Positions 50,101 through 62,193 of a DNA stretch of 64,000 nucleotides are shown here, piece by piece. The translations under genes were made by a program, and so were the position numbers. This DNA is from Paulownia fortunei (lineage: Eukaryota; Streptophyta; Magnoliopsida; Lamiales; Paulowniaceae). The notes beneath the pieces are model-generated. The model ran no database searches. It was not told the origin of the DNA and saw only the letters and a program-made list of their open reading frames with translations. Numbering within the stretch: position 1 is the first letter of the stretch; every line of letters begins with the position of its first letter. The DNA is taken from the NCBI GenBank assembly GCA_019321725.1, contig CM033105.1, forward strand, positions 17,763,861 to 17,827,860. Direction: 5' to 3'.

Positions 50101-53100
50101 CAAGACTATGACCTGGTTGTCTCTTTGTATATGTTATCTAAGTGTGGTGAACGTTTAGGAGTGGTTGAATATACTTAAGGGTGCCAAAACTATTAATGTC
50201 ATGAAGTGCGCAAAACTGTCACGGTAGGAAAAATTTGTTTTAGTATGTTGTGAAGGGAGCTGATCTTGGAATGCTATATCCTTGAGTTTTAGCCATTATA
50301 TGACATGGTTACATTATTTTTGATATTATCTAAGTGTAATAAAAATTAGGGAGTGAATGGATATGTCTAGGGTATCAAAATCATCATGCAAATTAATGTG
50401 GCAGCAAAAAAATGTGAAATTGTGAATATATCCTATTTAATATTTTTCAATATAGATGTGGTTAATTTGATCCCTAAATTTTAGGGGGATGTTATAAGAG
50501 TTAAAATACATCAATTAAGTGAGGTTAGTATACACTTAAGATATGGAAAAAATATTTGTAGAAGGTTGTATTTAGTTATAATTTCTAAGTGGTGAGGATC
50601 ATAGAGGTTGACAAGGGTGTGCCTCTAGTGGTCATAAGAGGGTGGACCACTTGACTGTGGCCTTATTAACACCGTTGGTGGGAAGACTTCTGGAAGATCA
50701 TAGGGAAAGACAGGGGTGGACCTCTGATGATCCTAGGAGATGGCCCCCGGACTGTGTCAATCTGTTTATGGCCATATGATTATTGATATTATTCAGAGCT
50801 CTATTCGGTGCATAGTAGGTAGGCCAAGGGTCCAGTGATGGAAAATGATTTTAAATGAACTGTTTTGGTTTAGGAGCTTGCATTCCTGGCATGATTTCAT
50901 AGAGATGCATCGCATATATGTTAGATTATCTCTTCAGCATGCATGATTTTCACTTACTGAGCATTAGTTCACGTAGTTCATACATTGTAGGTAAGTATGG
51001 TGGTACCTGAGACTCTGAGGCTTACTAGGCTAGTTGTTGGTGCTCCTACAGGCTTTTGAGGATCAATGTACATGGATGACGACCTGGTGGGTTGTGTTGT
51101 AGGCATATTCTAATTTTTACAATCATTATTATTGTGTAAATTGTTGTCTATATATAAAAGGTTACAAGATGCAAAATGTCCTTACTTCTTCTGAAAGTAT
51201 ATGTTATTATTTTGATTTTTGAGTCTATCGTATTATAACTTTGGGATGTCGTGTCCTATATAAATCTTGAAACTTTATAGTAAATAAGTTTGAGAATAGC
51301 GTGATTGTGATGGGTGTTGTGTTTTTTTTATATGTACAGTGATTTTTCTATATACAGGGTTATATGTAAGAAAACACTTTTACTGTTTTTCAAAGTACTA
51401 CAGTTGATAAAAAAATTATATATATACACATGTACGCACATGTGCTACCTTGTCAAAATTATTGTTATATCAATATCTATATTTAGTGGTGGGGTGTTAC
51501 ACATCTTCTTGTTTTTGGCATCCCAAATGCAGTAGCCAAACTTATCCTCGCCATAGCTGATGAGAGTGCATTTCTTGGATTTAGGATCAAGCTTATTCCT
51601 GCCTTGATCACTAATATGCACATATGCTACCCAACCAAAAACTTTTAGATGTGATAGTTTTACCTCTTTTCTGCTCCATACCTCATATGGTATTTTATGC
51701 TCCAATGTAGCCGATGGGTCTCGATTGATCAAGTAAGCTGTTGTGTTGACTACTTTTTCCCAGAACTGCTTCAGTTGACCTGACTATATACGAATGCTTC
51801 TGGCTCTTTTTGTCAATGTTCGGTTTATACACTCAGCTATACCATTATGTTGAGGTGTACCCAGCACGATTCTCTCCATTCTGATCCCGTACTCATAGCA
51901 GAACTTCTTGAATCTGGTGTCTTCATATTCACCACCATTGTTGGTTATGAGCTTTTTAATCTTCAGACCTGTCTTATTTCAACCATAGTTTTCTATCTCA
52001 TAAAAGCCTCAAACACTTCATACTTATGCTTTAAAAAGTAAACTCATACCTTCCAATAGTGATCATCGATAAAAGTCATGAAATAGTGTTTCTCATCAAT
52101 GGATGAGACGGTTGTTGGTCCCCAAACATCAGAGTGAACAAGCTCTAGCCTTTCCTTTTTTAGGGTTCTGCCGCCTATTTGAAAGCTGACCCTCTTCTGC
52201 TTTCCAAGTATGCAATTTTCTCACATGTCTATCTCAACTGATTGTAGACCTAGAAGTTTCCCTTTCGAGTGCATAATCATCATCCCCTTTTCACTCATGT
52301 GACCCAACCTCTGGTGCCACAGATTTGGAGTTTCATTGTCTGCTGCAACTGTAATCGAACAGCGCGCCCCTGTAGTCATGTAAAGAGTGTCACTTCTTGC
52401 ATCAAGCAACCGTCATTGCGCCATTTGAAATCTTCCAATCATCACCAAAGATCATAGTGTAGCCTTTGCTAGCCAACTGCCCTACTGAGATTAAGTTCTT
52501 TCTCAGGTGAGGGATATGCCTGATATCCTTTAGCTTCCAAACAGGCCCGTTTAACTTAATCTTCACTACACCTTTGTCAATAATAGCACATGGTTGATCA
52601 TCACCAAGATATACCTTTTCAAGATTTTCGGGGACATACCTCTCAAAGAATTCTTTCTGCAAAGTAGCATGGAATGATGCTCCAGAGTCTAACACCCAAG
52701 ACTCCTCCTTGCTCTCTAAAGAGTATATCAATGCATCATCTCCTCCTGATGTGGAAGTAACATTTACTTTTGTCTTCGCCTCCTGATCCTTCGATGCATT
52801 CTTGCATTGATTTTTGTAGTGCCCGGTCTTCCTGTAGTTCCAACACTCAATGATTTTCGAGCTATGAGAATTATTGGGATTCCTGGATTTGGACCTTCTG
52901 TCATTTGATTTACCTCGGTAGTTCGATCTGTCACGTCTATTCTCTCTGGTTGATTTTCTTCATCTTGACTCTGTATGCAAAACTGAAGAGGTTGATAATT
53001 CATCGGACTCTCTCTGTCGGATCTCTTCACTGAGAACCAGATCACGAACATCGTCAAATTTTAACTTATTACTTCCCGACTAGCTACTCACAGTCGTGAC

Positions 53101-53575
53101 AGTAGCATTCCAACTTTCTAGTAGAGAAGACAAAAGTATCAATGCTCGTACTTCTTCATCGAATTCAATTCTAACTAAACTCAATTGGGTTGTGACTGTG
53201 TTAAGTTCATTTAGATGTTGAACTACTGATGCGCCTTCCGTCATTCGCAAATTGAGCAAACTCCTTATCATGTGAACTTTGTTTGAGGCCGATGGCCTTT
53301 CATACATACTGGAGAGAGTCGTCATAAGACTTGTCGTGATCTTTTCCTTTGCTATGTTGAAAGTAATATTACGGGATAACGTCAATCGGATAACTCCAAG
53401 GGCTTGTCTGTCGAGAAGATTCCAGTCTTTTTCCTTCATAGTCTCTGGCTTTTTTTCCTGAGAGAGGTTGATACAAACTTTTTTTATACAGATAATCCTC
53501 TATTTGCATTTTTCAAAACCCAAAATCTACGCCATCAAATTTCTCTAGTTTCATCTTCCCTTCATATGTGGCCAT
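47150..53575 (-). pseudogene. copia gag-pol polyprotein, broken and split by an insertion
   Basis: Gag starts at 53575 (MATYEGKMKLEKFDGVDF) and soon has a TGA where Trp is usual. The Gag body is open at 53439-53080. The zinc knuckle reads CWNYRKTGHYKNQC, with the second Cys lost. Then come protease (SWVLDSGASFHAT, near 52700), the GAG-pre-integrase/zinc region (LWHQRLGHMSEKGM, CENCILGKQK), integrase to YCIWDAKNKKM at 51507, a 2.6-kb insertion, reverse transcriptase from CNRDVIFDERVMY (48860; NKWVYWVKKEHD, QLDVKIAFLYGDLNEEIYM), and RNase H (about 47600-47200). The RT active site reads YVNEML instead of YVDDML, so both Asp are gone, with a frameshift near 48110 and stops in RNase H. Non-functional. 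Confidence 0.9.
48867..51501 (-). mobile_element. Nested LTR-type insertion, probably a solo LTR (2635 bp)
   Basis: On the minus strand it starts TGTAACACCCCACCAC (51501) and ends ...CATTTATTACA (48867), giving TG...CA ends, and is flanked by a perfect 5-bp target duplication AGATG (51506-51502 and 48866-48862). Removing it plus one AGATG rejoins the pol reading as NKKM-ICNRDVIF. The interior has no polyprotein on either strand and no obvious repeated ends, so a single long LTR left by LTR-LTR recombination is the simplest reading. TGTAACACCC starts are common in Ty3/gypsy elements; lineage is not certain. Confidence 0.8.
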
Positions 53576-53623
53576 CGCTCCCACTTGATTTTTTCTGACT
53601 ATTCCTGAATCTCTGATACTAGT

Positions 53624-54047
53624 TGTTGGGAAATTATGAAAATTATCAATAAATCATATGAGTGAGAATTCAAAATAACAACAAAAATAACACACAAATT
53701 TGATAACGAATTTCGACCAATTATGCCTACGTCTTCGTACCTCCTGCAGATCGTTCTATTAAAGGGAGAAAATATACAAAGTGTTTATAATACTTACAAC
53801 TCACAACCCACACAAAAAAATTTCTTCACAAAATTCTTTCACAGGCTTTCTCTTAAACTTTTCTCTCAAACTCTCTCTAATTCTTTAATTTTGAGATGCT
53901 CTACAAATGAGAGTTAATGGGGTTTATATAGGGTTTAAAAATATGGGTTGATGAAATTTAGACAAAAAATTATACAAAAAATTAGGTTAAAAATCTTAAT
54001 TGAAAATTGGCTAAATTAGTCACCATTATTTGGCCATTTACTTGACA
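53624..54047 (-). repeat. 5' LTR of the Tnt1-like element (424 bp)
   Basis: On the minus strand it starts TGTCAAGTAAATGGCC (54047) and ends ...TTCCCAACA (53624). It is followed by ACTAGTATCAGAGATTCAG, a diverged tRNA-Met-type primer-binding site (usual TGGTATCAGAGC). It pairs with 46503-46934. Confidence 0.9.
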
Positions 54048-54052
54048 ACTAT

Positions 54053-54830
54053 CACATGAACAACCAATAAACTATACATATCTAAGAACCCTATTTTTAG
54101 ACATTAACTTAAAATTTATTCTTTATATGAAGCATGATGTTGGCAAGAGAAAGAAGAAATACTAGTCGAAAGTATAGTTCAAAACCAAATCTAGTGTCGT
54201 GGACCTTAATTTTGATTTGGATATATAAGTTTATGTATTGTTAAAAGTGTTTTTATATGTGTAGTATATTGCATTATTTTTCTTCCCAAATTACATTGGT
54301 CTAATTGTAAAGTGAAGATTTTTAAGGAAGATAATTGTAATTTGACAAAATCTAGGGGAGATCCTCATGGACAAACATAAGGAAGACTAATATATTTTTA
54401 AACAAAAGGTAATTCATAAAAAAATTTAAAATTCTCTAACGATCGTTAATATCACAGGTGGTGAATATTTGAAAATTTGAGAGAATTACCTATATTTAAA
54501 CTAAACCTCAAGAAGGGTCTCTCTAATTATCCTTAAAAACGATACATAATTTCGTGAAGAAAATCTTAGGAAATTTACAGTCTTAGAGACCAAGTAGAGT
54601 TTAAGGCATTTTATATTATATGTTTAGCTTGTCTATGTACGAAGACTGTTATCCATCAGATTAGTTCAATTTAATATATGTTATATGGTTAGCTTGTCTA
54701 CGCACGAAGGCTGTTACCCCATACTCAGAATTGAATATTGCATTATGCCGATGTCTCTAGTAAACCAAATTTTTGGTTTATTTATTTTACCCTCTTCCAT
54801 TTGGATTTATCCCAAATATTATATTTATAT
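54053..54830. other. Intergenic DNA between two LTR elements
   Basis: No gene recognised. A short duplication is visible: ATATGTTTAGCTTGTCTA...ACGAAG (about 54618) and ATATGGTTAGCTTGTCTACG (about 54681). Confidence 0.45.
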
Positions 54831-55356
54831 TAATGTGATCAAAATTAATCCTATTGAATTGGGTCATGTGTTTGGGCCAAAATGAATTATTTATGAGTAA
54901 AATTCTATGAGTATGAATTATTTTAGAGTTATAACTAATAGAACCCTATTGATATGTAATTTTGGGAAAAATAATCTTTAGGGTATTTGATATTAATTTA
55001 ATAAGAAAAATTAGATTTATCACATAAGATAACCACATTTTCTCTTTATATAAATATATATTTCTCTTTATGGAGTCAGGCATGCATAATTTACGTATTA
55101 TTCATATCTATACGTGATGCAATATTTGAGTGATTTTGATATTGATTATTCTCCATATATTAATTTGATCGATTTCTGACTTGGAGGGTCAGAGGAACTA
55201 CGTTGGGAAAATCAGCGTTCCTCCTAACTCTTTGATATTTTACAGATTATATATAAAAATATGGATTAATGGAATCGACTTCGCAAAATTCTAAATTCGT
55301 TGTGTAAATTATTCAGAAATGGTAAATTTATTTAATGTTAATTTTTAGCCGTATCA
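54831..55356 (+). repeat. 5' LTR of the LARD-like element (526 bp)
   Basis: Starts TAATGTGATCAAAATT (TG decayed to TA; LTR2 has TGATGTGGCCAAAATT) and ends GCCGTATCA. Aligned with LTR2 over its whole length. Confidence 0.82.
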
Positions 55357-57289
55357 AATTAGCGACGTTTATGGAAAAATTGAGTTGAGACTTGAGGGAA
55401 ATTGAAAAGATATTTCTCACAAATCGAAACATAAACTTAGAAAACACATACATAAATCAGAGACACATAAGTGATTCGTGAGAATCAATTTGCGGATTCT
55501 ACTGGATAAATTTTTTTTAATCTTCGGAATTTTACATAGATTTGATTTTCTTTGCATTGGCATTAAGTGCTGAAGAGGAAAATTGTCTCTAACAATTCTC
55601 TGGACTGAAAATTAAAGCAGCAAAGCTTAATTTAGTCATGCTTTCTTCCTGTTGCTCTATCTCACTCTTGGTCTCACAAGTTTTAAGGGGATTCATATAT
55701 CCAACTCCAGAAGATTCAATGGTATTAGATTACCGATGGACTTGTTGGTTCAACCTCTCTCAAGCATGTATTACCTTTTGGTTGGATTTGATTGATGTTT
55801 ACACCTTATGTAATCTTATGAATCATCTGATGTTTTCAGAGTAGTCACTTGACAGATCTATGATTGGGATATTTGGTTTTCTTTTTATTGAGAATTTTAA
55901 TTTTTAGTATTTTGATTAGAGTTTTATTGATTTTTGTGTAAGACTGAAAATATATTTTGATAATTATTTTTAAATAAGAAATTTATAGGATTAAGTATGA
56001 AATTATGTTTAGTTTATTATTTTCAATGTAATCATTTTTAATATATGTGTATATAATATTAAATAATTTGGTAGTAGTAGAGTTCACAATTAATATTTTA
56101 TGTGAGTTAGATATTTTAGTAAATAAATTTTAGATGGTGGGTTCTATAGTAATAATGTAATTGGTAATAAAAATATATTAAAAAGAGTTAGTGGGTAGTT
56201 ATACGTCATATATTATTAATGTAGATAATATTAAAAATATATTAGCGAAATAGTTAGTATGTAGTTGTGAGTCAGACTTACTATATAGGGTTGGAGAGAA
56301 ATGAGTTAATTAAAGGGGAAAGATTGATTAATATTGTATAAGAATATGTTTGAAAATAAGGGAAAAATGGTTGATAAGAATTTTGTTGGGAAAATGAAAA
56401 GATAAAATATGTTATTTTTAAATAGATTAGGTAAAACAAACATAATTTATATATTTAAAATAGTAAAAAGTAGAAAAATTCTCTCTGAAATTAAAAACAA
56501 ACGAGCCCAAAAATTTTCAGGCACTCTTAATGAGATCTCATCGAATGTCAAAGGATGCTCTATTATGGTCGATCAAATTGGTGGTCGGTTGTCCTAGCTT
56601 GGGCAAGTGGAATTTATCATTTAAAATGCCTGGAGGGCATATATGTTGATGTTTGGAGGCTTCTGCTGAAAGTTCACCAGTGTAGGACTTTCACTCCATG
56701 CTTTCGATAACGTGTCAGAATTGATTCATGAATATCTATCAAATTGTCAATTAAAGAAATTTCATTGAGCTCTGTTAATCCAGATCAAAGCGCTCTGACT
56801 TGCAGAACCAAATGCAAGATGAGTGTTCACCCCTACTGTCTTGATCTTGTCATTATTGATATATGCATGATAAAGTAATATTGTTCGAATATAAGAAGTG
56901 TTACATCATCCCATAATTTGGTTCGTGCATTGATTTGCATTTTATGATCACTGTATTAATAAGACGACCTTGTTGCCTGAAGATGGACTTTCGTAAGTAA
57001 AAGTCATATTGTGTTGATTGTCATGTCCAGAGTAATTCTGCTTATTGCCAATTGAGATTAGAAAAAAGGCCATGGGCCATGCCATCTATCAATAAAGATA
57101 ATATATTATAGATGTATTATTGGAGTTACAAGCGACAATGTAGCGTTGACTTGAGACACATGAACTTTTATTTGCTTTCATAGTATGAGGGAAGGGTTGG
57201 ATATGAAATTCGGAGATGAAATATAAAAGGATCTCATACGTCAATTATGTAGAAATTGATGAATATAATACCTTGATTATTAATGAGCC
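55357..57289 (+). other. Internal region of the LARD-like element, no coding capacity
   Basis: Mixed AT-rich sequence. I find no gag, protease, RT, RNase H or integrase motif on either strand. Confidence 0.55.
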
Positions 57290-57770
57290 CATCCATTTGT
57301 GTGTTGAATTTCTTGAAAAACTCGTTGATTATGTTAGTAATTATCTATAAATTTATTAAATATGAGTTGGATTAATTTCTTATGAGATGAAACTATTTAT
57401 GAGCCCAAAAATCATGGGTTGAACTTATTGAAGAGTTCATCGTGATAAATAAAAAATATTTATGAGCTCATTGATTATAAATTGGATTTGTTGTAGAAAT
57501 TATTGATTATGAGCAAATACTATTTATAAGTCCATTTATTATAGGTTGGATTTATTAAAGAGCTCATTAATCATCAACATAAATTAGATATGAGCCCATT
57601 GATTATGGATAGGATTTCTCATGAGCAGAGATTAGATATGAGCTCATTAATTATGGGTAGAATTTATCATGAGCAGAGATTATCTATAAAATCATTGATT
57701 ATCCATTGGATTTCTATGAACGGAGATTATTTATGAGCCCATTGATTGTAGGTTGGATTTCTTGAAGCAT
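57290..57770 (+). repeat. Degenerate tandem repeat, GAGCCCATTGATTATGG type
   Basis: Units of roughly 45-70 bp built on TATGAGCCCATTGATTATGG, then TTGGATTTCT(T), then ATGAGCAGAGATTA occur about eight times with many changes, just upstream of the next repeat block and of LTR2. Confidence 0.75.
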
Positions 57771-57779
57771 CTAATAGGA

Positions 57780-58060
57780 GACTTCGGTCCGCCGACCTCA
57801 GAAATATTGACTGGCGAATGCCTCTGATTTGACGAGCGAAAGCCTCTAATAGGAGAGTTCAGTGGCGAAAACCTTTGATTTGACAAGAGAAAGCCTCTGA
57901 TTTGATGAGTGAAAGCCTCTGATAAGAGAGTTCAGTCCGCCGACCTTCGAAACACGGACAGGCGAAAGCTTCTGATTTGACGGGCGAAAGCCTCTAATAG
58001 AAGTACTCAACCCATCGACCTCCGAAATACTTTGACGAGTGAAAGTCTCTGATAGAAGAG
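57780..58060 (+). repeat. Tandem repeat, CTCTGATTTGACGAGCGAAAG type
   Basis: GCGAAAGCCTCTGATTTGAC, AATAGGAGAGTTCAG and TCCGCCGACCTC recur several times in a higher-order pattern (GTCCGCCGACCTC near 57787 and 57946). More GC-rich than its surroundings. It lies about 140 bp before LTR2. Confidence 0.75.
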
Positions 58061-58559
58061 CTTAATATAAGTTCATTGACTTCTAATTAACCTTCAATAT
58101 TAAGAACCTCTATCGAGATAGGCCACATTTCAGCCAAAAGAAGAACGACTCCACTTTTGCAGTTCATGAAGTGAACTACAAGAGTGTGGGAGACTAGTTG
58201 ATGTGGCCAAAATTAGTCATATTGAATTGGGTCTATATGTTTTAGACTAAAATGAGTTATTCATAGATGAGTTAAACACATATAAAATATAATGAGTTTA
58301 AATATGAATATGAGCTATTTGAGAGCTAAAACTAATAGAGCCATGTTGATATGCAACTAAGGGAAAACAATCTTTAGGATATTTGATATTAATCTAATAA
58401 GGAAAAAGAGATTTATCACATAAGGCAACTACCTTATCTCTTTATATAAATATATCTTCCCCTTTTATAGAGTGAGAAATGTATGATTTACATTTTATTC
58501 ATATCTACACATAATACAATACTTAAGTAATTTTGATATTGATTATTCCCCATACACTG

Positions 58560-59301
58560 TGTAGACATGAAAAATTTACAGTCAATTATGCATTGACATG
58601 TGTAACAAATTGTAATTTATCAATTTTATATTTTAATTTATTTTTGGAATTATCATTAAATTCCAAAAATTAAATAAAATATTTTATTGATAAAATTAAA
58701 TATTACCATATGTCAAATTATGATATTTTGGTAATAAATATCATATCTTGCAAATTATAGAAAGGAATACCGATATTATGGTAATTCAAATCACATTTTG
58801 TGATTAAGGCAGTAAATATCTATCAAATCATAAAAAACCAATCAAATTATTTCATGTCATCAAGTTAAAATGGTAAGAGCCTTCATTCTACAAGTATAAA
58901 TAGGGGTTATTTGCAAGAAGTTAAACACAAGTTGAAAAGAAGAAGTCCAAGCAAAAAAGTTGTTGGAGGAAGTTCTCTCAACTCAAGTCCATCAAATTCA
59001 AGGAGATCCACGGTGTTCAAAATAAAAATCAAGGCGTTTGTCGCGAATCTCATCAAATCATGGCGTTTAATTCGATATTAAGGTGTTAAATCCTCGAATT
59101 AACATTATTGAACATTAAATCAACATTGGAGGAGATCATAAGGTCAATTCCATCAATAAGTTACCAAATCCACAAAGTCAACGTTCTTAAAGAGAATAAT
59201 CAGAGGATCAATGGAGATTGTATCTAAATAAATTTAATAAAACTTTATTTGTACTATTTTTCTTGTTTGTAATTTTTACAGACAAAGAAATTTTTGTTAC
59301 A
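58560..59301 (+). repeat. 5' LTR of the gag-only element (742 bp)
   Basis: TG...CA ends; aligned base for base with 61448-62193 with scattered substitutions and small gaps. A TATA-like AAGTATAAATAGGGG near 58900 is a plausible promoter for element transcription. Confidence 0.93.
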
Positions 59302-59307
59302 AATTTC

Positions 59308-59324
59308 TGGCACGCCCAGTGGGA
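59308..59324 (+). other. Putative primer-binding site of the gag-only element
   Basis: TGGCACGCCCAGTGGGA lies 6 bp after the 5' LTR end. The position and the TGG start fit a tRNA 3'-end complement. I do not assign the tRNA. Confidence 0.6.
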
Positions 59325-59378
59325 TCATCTCTACCTCTCATCTCTTCTTTTCAAATCAAGTTCGAAGTTCAAATAGAG

Positions 59379-60838
59379 ATGAAGGATAATCACTCCAACT
59401 TCACAATTGTCAAATTTCTTATGTCGAGGCATGAATGGGCAAAAGAAGATGATATTTTGTCGAGTTTTGAAGCCACCACTCCAAAACACAAGCATGCGAA
59501 GGCAAAAGAAGTTGGTGTTTTGCCAAGCCATGAAGCAACCACTCCAAATTACAAGCATAAAGGGGCAAGACAAGATATTGTGTTGTCGATCCATAAAGCC
59601 ACTATTCCAAAACACAAGCATGAGGGGGCAAAAGAAGATGGTATTTTGTCGAACCATGAAGCCACCACTCCAAAATACAAGCATGAGGGGTCAAGAGAAT
59701 ATGGTACTTTGACATTACCAATCAAATTTCCACTAAAGCTAGGGTCAAAGCAAGAAATAGAAGTTGCGGAGAAAGAGTTGCTGAATCCAACTACAATGCT
59801 CGAATCTGCTACAAGCTCAAATTTTGAAGTCGCAATAGTCATGGTGGTCCAAACTAGTTCAACAGAAGAGGAAATTGCAAATTTGATGATAGCTATTGAG
59901 GAACTCACAAAGCATATTCAAGAACAAAACTCTCAAATCACGAAGTTGATGAACAAAGTGGATAATGTTGATACTAGTCGCGTAATGAGCAATCAAATTG
60001 AAGCTCATGACAAAATTGAGACGTCCATGAAGCAACAATCAAGTGAAAGAGATGTATCTTCTAAAGAGTTGCAAGTTTCATCTGATGGGTTGATTCAAAT
60101 TGACCAACTGAAAGAGTTTATTATGGGGACTATCAATGACAAATTCGATGGAAGCTCCAAATCATCTTTGACTTATGTCAAATTATACACTAAGAGAATT
60201 AACAATTTGAAGATGTCAGTTGGCTATCAACCCCCAAAATTTCAGTAACTTGATGGCAAAGGAAACCCGAAGCAATATATAACTCATTTTATTGAGACGT
60301 GCAATAATGCTGGAACATATGGGGACTGCCTGGTTAAGCAATTTGTTCGCTCATTGATGGGAAATACATTTGATTAGTACACCAACTTGGAGGCAAACTC
60401 AATTGATAGTTGGGAGCAGTTGGAACAAGAGTTTCTTAATCGCTTTTATAGCACCCGTCGTACTGTTAGTATGGTTCAACTTGCTAACTTAAGACAAAAA
60501 GAAAATAAGCCCATGCTTGAATATATCAATAATTTGAGAAATTTATCTTTGAATTGTAAAGATACTTTGTCAGAAACTTCTACAATTGAAATATGTATCC
60601 AAGGAATGCAATGGAGTCTCTGCTACATACTTTAATGAATCAAACCAAAAACATTTGGAGACTTGGCAACTCGTGCACATGCCATTGAGTTAAGCATGAA
60701 TTTTGACAAACAAGAATGCCCAAGTGATGTCAGTGATGATGAAGATGAAGAAGATACGGTATCATATGCAACAACTGCTGATTTTGACTTTTTAAGACTT
60801 CTAGATACGAGCATAAACTATTTAAAATTTTCAAATTG
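59379..60838 (+). pseudogene. Ty3/gypsy-type gag with N-terminal 21-residue repeats
   Basis: The first ATG (59379, MKDNHSN) opens a frame to 60248; the frame itself is open back to the primer site. Four tandem 21-residue units follow (59439-59690; consensus AKEDGILSNHEATTPKHKHEG, cut here by one residue from its neighbours). Next comes an acidic stretch with a likely coiled coil (EEIANLMIAIEELTKHIQEQ) and MSVGYQPPKFQ. After stop codons at 60246-60248 and in place of Trp near 60375 (FD-stop-YT), the Retrotrans_gag core continues: DGKGNPKQYITHFIETCNNA, SWEQLEQEFLNRFYSTRRTV, then GMQWSL. It is shifted again near 60630 and runs out at about 60838. Known Gags of this type package element RNA; this copy is broken at least three times. 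Confidence 0.85.
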
Positions 60839-61390
60839 AAGTTTTTTCAAGTGCTCCTTGATAAAAGTAAAAAATATCAGTAAAACTCATTGATATGAGT
60901 ATAAAAGGTCTACAAATCAAATTAAATGAAGAACTCCTTGATAAGAGCATAAAATGTCTATAAGTCAAATCCAAATAAATACTCATTGATACGAGTATAA
61001 ACTATCTACAAATTCAAAAATTCAAATTCAAATGAAGTACTCCTTGACATGAGTATAAAAGGTCTACAAGTCAAATCAAATGAAGCACTCCTTGATATGA
61101 GTATAAAATGTTTAGAAGTCAAATTCAAATGAAAACTCATTGATACGAGTATAAACTATCTAACAAATTTCAATTTCAAATTGAGACTCCTTGAGATGAG
61201 TATAAACTATCTAACAAATTTTAAATTCCAATTGAGACTCCTTGATAAGAGTATAAACTATCTACAAATTTCAAATTCAAATGAAGACTCCTTGATACGA
61301 GTATAAACTATCTATAAAGTCAAATCAAATCAAGAACTCCTTGATATAAGGATAATTATCTACAAGTTGAAATTAATTCAAAGATTTTGA
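60780..61390 (+). repeat. Minisatellite between gag and the 3' LTR
   Basis: About ten to twelve diverged units of roughly 45-60 bp built on ACTCCTTGATACGAGTATAA followed by ACTATCTACAAATTCAAAT. Two subtypes alternate: 'AAAAGGTCTACAAGTCAAAT' and 'AAACTATCTACAAATTTCAA'. It ends about 50 bp before the polypurine tract. Confidence 0.88.
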
Positions 61391-61447
61391 GACTTATTCA
61401 CTTTTCACACCCACTGGATGCATGTGAACCAGTCTCGAGGGGACATT

Positions 61448-62193
61448 TGTAGACATGAAAAATTTGCAGTCAATTATGCATTGACATGTGTAATAAATTT
61501 TAATTTATTAATTTTATATTTTAATTTATTTTTAGAATTATCATTAAATTCCAAAAATTAAATAAAATATTTTATTGATAAAATTAAATATTACCATGTG
61601 TCAAATTATGATATTTTGGTAATAAAGATTGTATCTTGCAAATTATAGAAAGGAATACCGATATTATGGTAATTAAAATTACATCTTGTGATTAAAGCAG
61701 TAAATATCTATCAAATCATAAAGAATTAATCAAATCATTCCATGTCATTAAGTTAAAATGGCAAGAGCCTTCATTCTATAAGTATAAATAGGGGTTATCT
61801 GCAAGAAGTTAAAACACAAGTTGAAAAGAAGAAGAAGTCCAAGCAAAAAAGTTGTTGGAGGAAGTTCTCTCAACTCAAGTCCACCAAATTCAAGAAGATC
61901 CACGGTGTTCAAAGCGAAAATCAAGGCGTTCGTCGCGAATCTCATCAAATCATGGCGTTTAATTCGATATTAAGGTGTTAAACTCTCGAATTAACGTTAT
62001 TGAACATTAAATCAACATTGGAGGAGATCATATGGTCAATTCCATCAAGAAGTTACCAAATCCACAAAGTCAACGTTCTTGAAGAGAATAATCAGAGGAT
62101 TAATGAAAATTGTATTTACATAAATTCAATAAAATTTTATTTGTACTATTTTTCTTGTTTGTAATTTTTGCAGACAACGAAATTTGTGTTACA
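61448..62193 (+). repeat. 3' LTR of the gag-only element (746 bp)
   Basis: Partner of 58560-59301; preceded by GTCTCGAGGGGACATT and followed by the target repeat CACTG. Confidence 0.93.

Larger units (their letters stand above)
46503..54047 (-). mobile_element. Ty1/copia (Tnt1-like) retrotransposon with both LTRs, interrupted
   Basis: LTRs at 53624-54047 (5') and 46503-46934 (3') flank gag-pol, all on the minus strand. The target duplication ACTAT is intact on both sides (46498-46502 and 54048-54052). The total of 7545 bp includes a 2.64-kb nested insertion (48867-51501); without it the element is about 4.9 kb, normal for Tnt1-type elements. LTRs differ at many positions and the 3' LTR has lost its terminal TG/CA (TA on the plus strand at 46503), so insertion is old. 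Confidence 0.92.
58560..62193 (+). mobile_element. Complete gag-only LTR retrotransposon (TR-GAG-like), 3634 bp
   Basis: LTRs 58560-59301 and 61448-62193 start TGTAGACATGAAAAATTT and end GTTACA. A perfect target duplication CACTG lies at 58555-58559 and 62194-62198. After the 5' LTR, TGGCACGCCCAGTGGGA is the likely primer site; before the 3' LTR, GAGGGGACAT is the polypurine tract. The interior encodes a Gag-like protein and then a minisatellite; no protease, RT or integrase is present. In plants such elements are moved by proteins of an autonomous partner. The LTRs are similar but differ at many sites, and gag has stops, so it is not recent. Confidence 0.93.

Noticed and set aside
55638..55844. 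68-codon frame inside the LARD-like element
   Set aside because: No similarity to Gag, Pol or envelope-like proteins, and no conserved motif.
59331..59908. Two minus-strand frames of about 118 codons opposite gag
   Set aside because: They are antisense readings of the 63-bp repeats and the Gag body; the plus-strand reading matches a known family.
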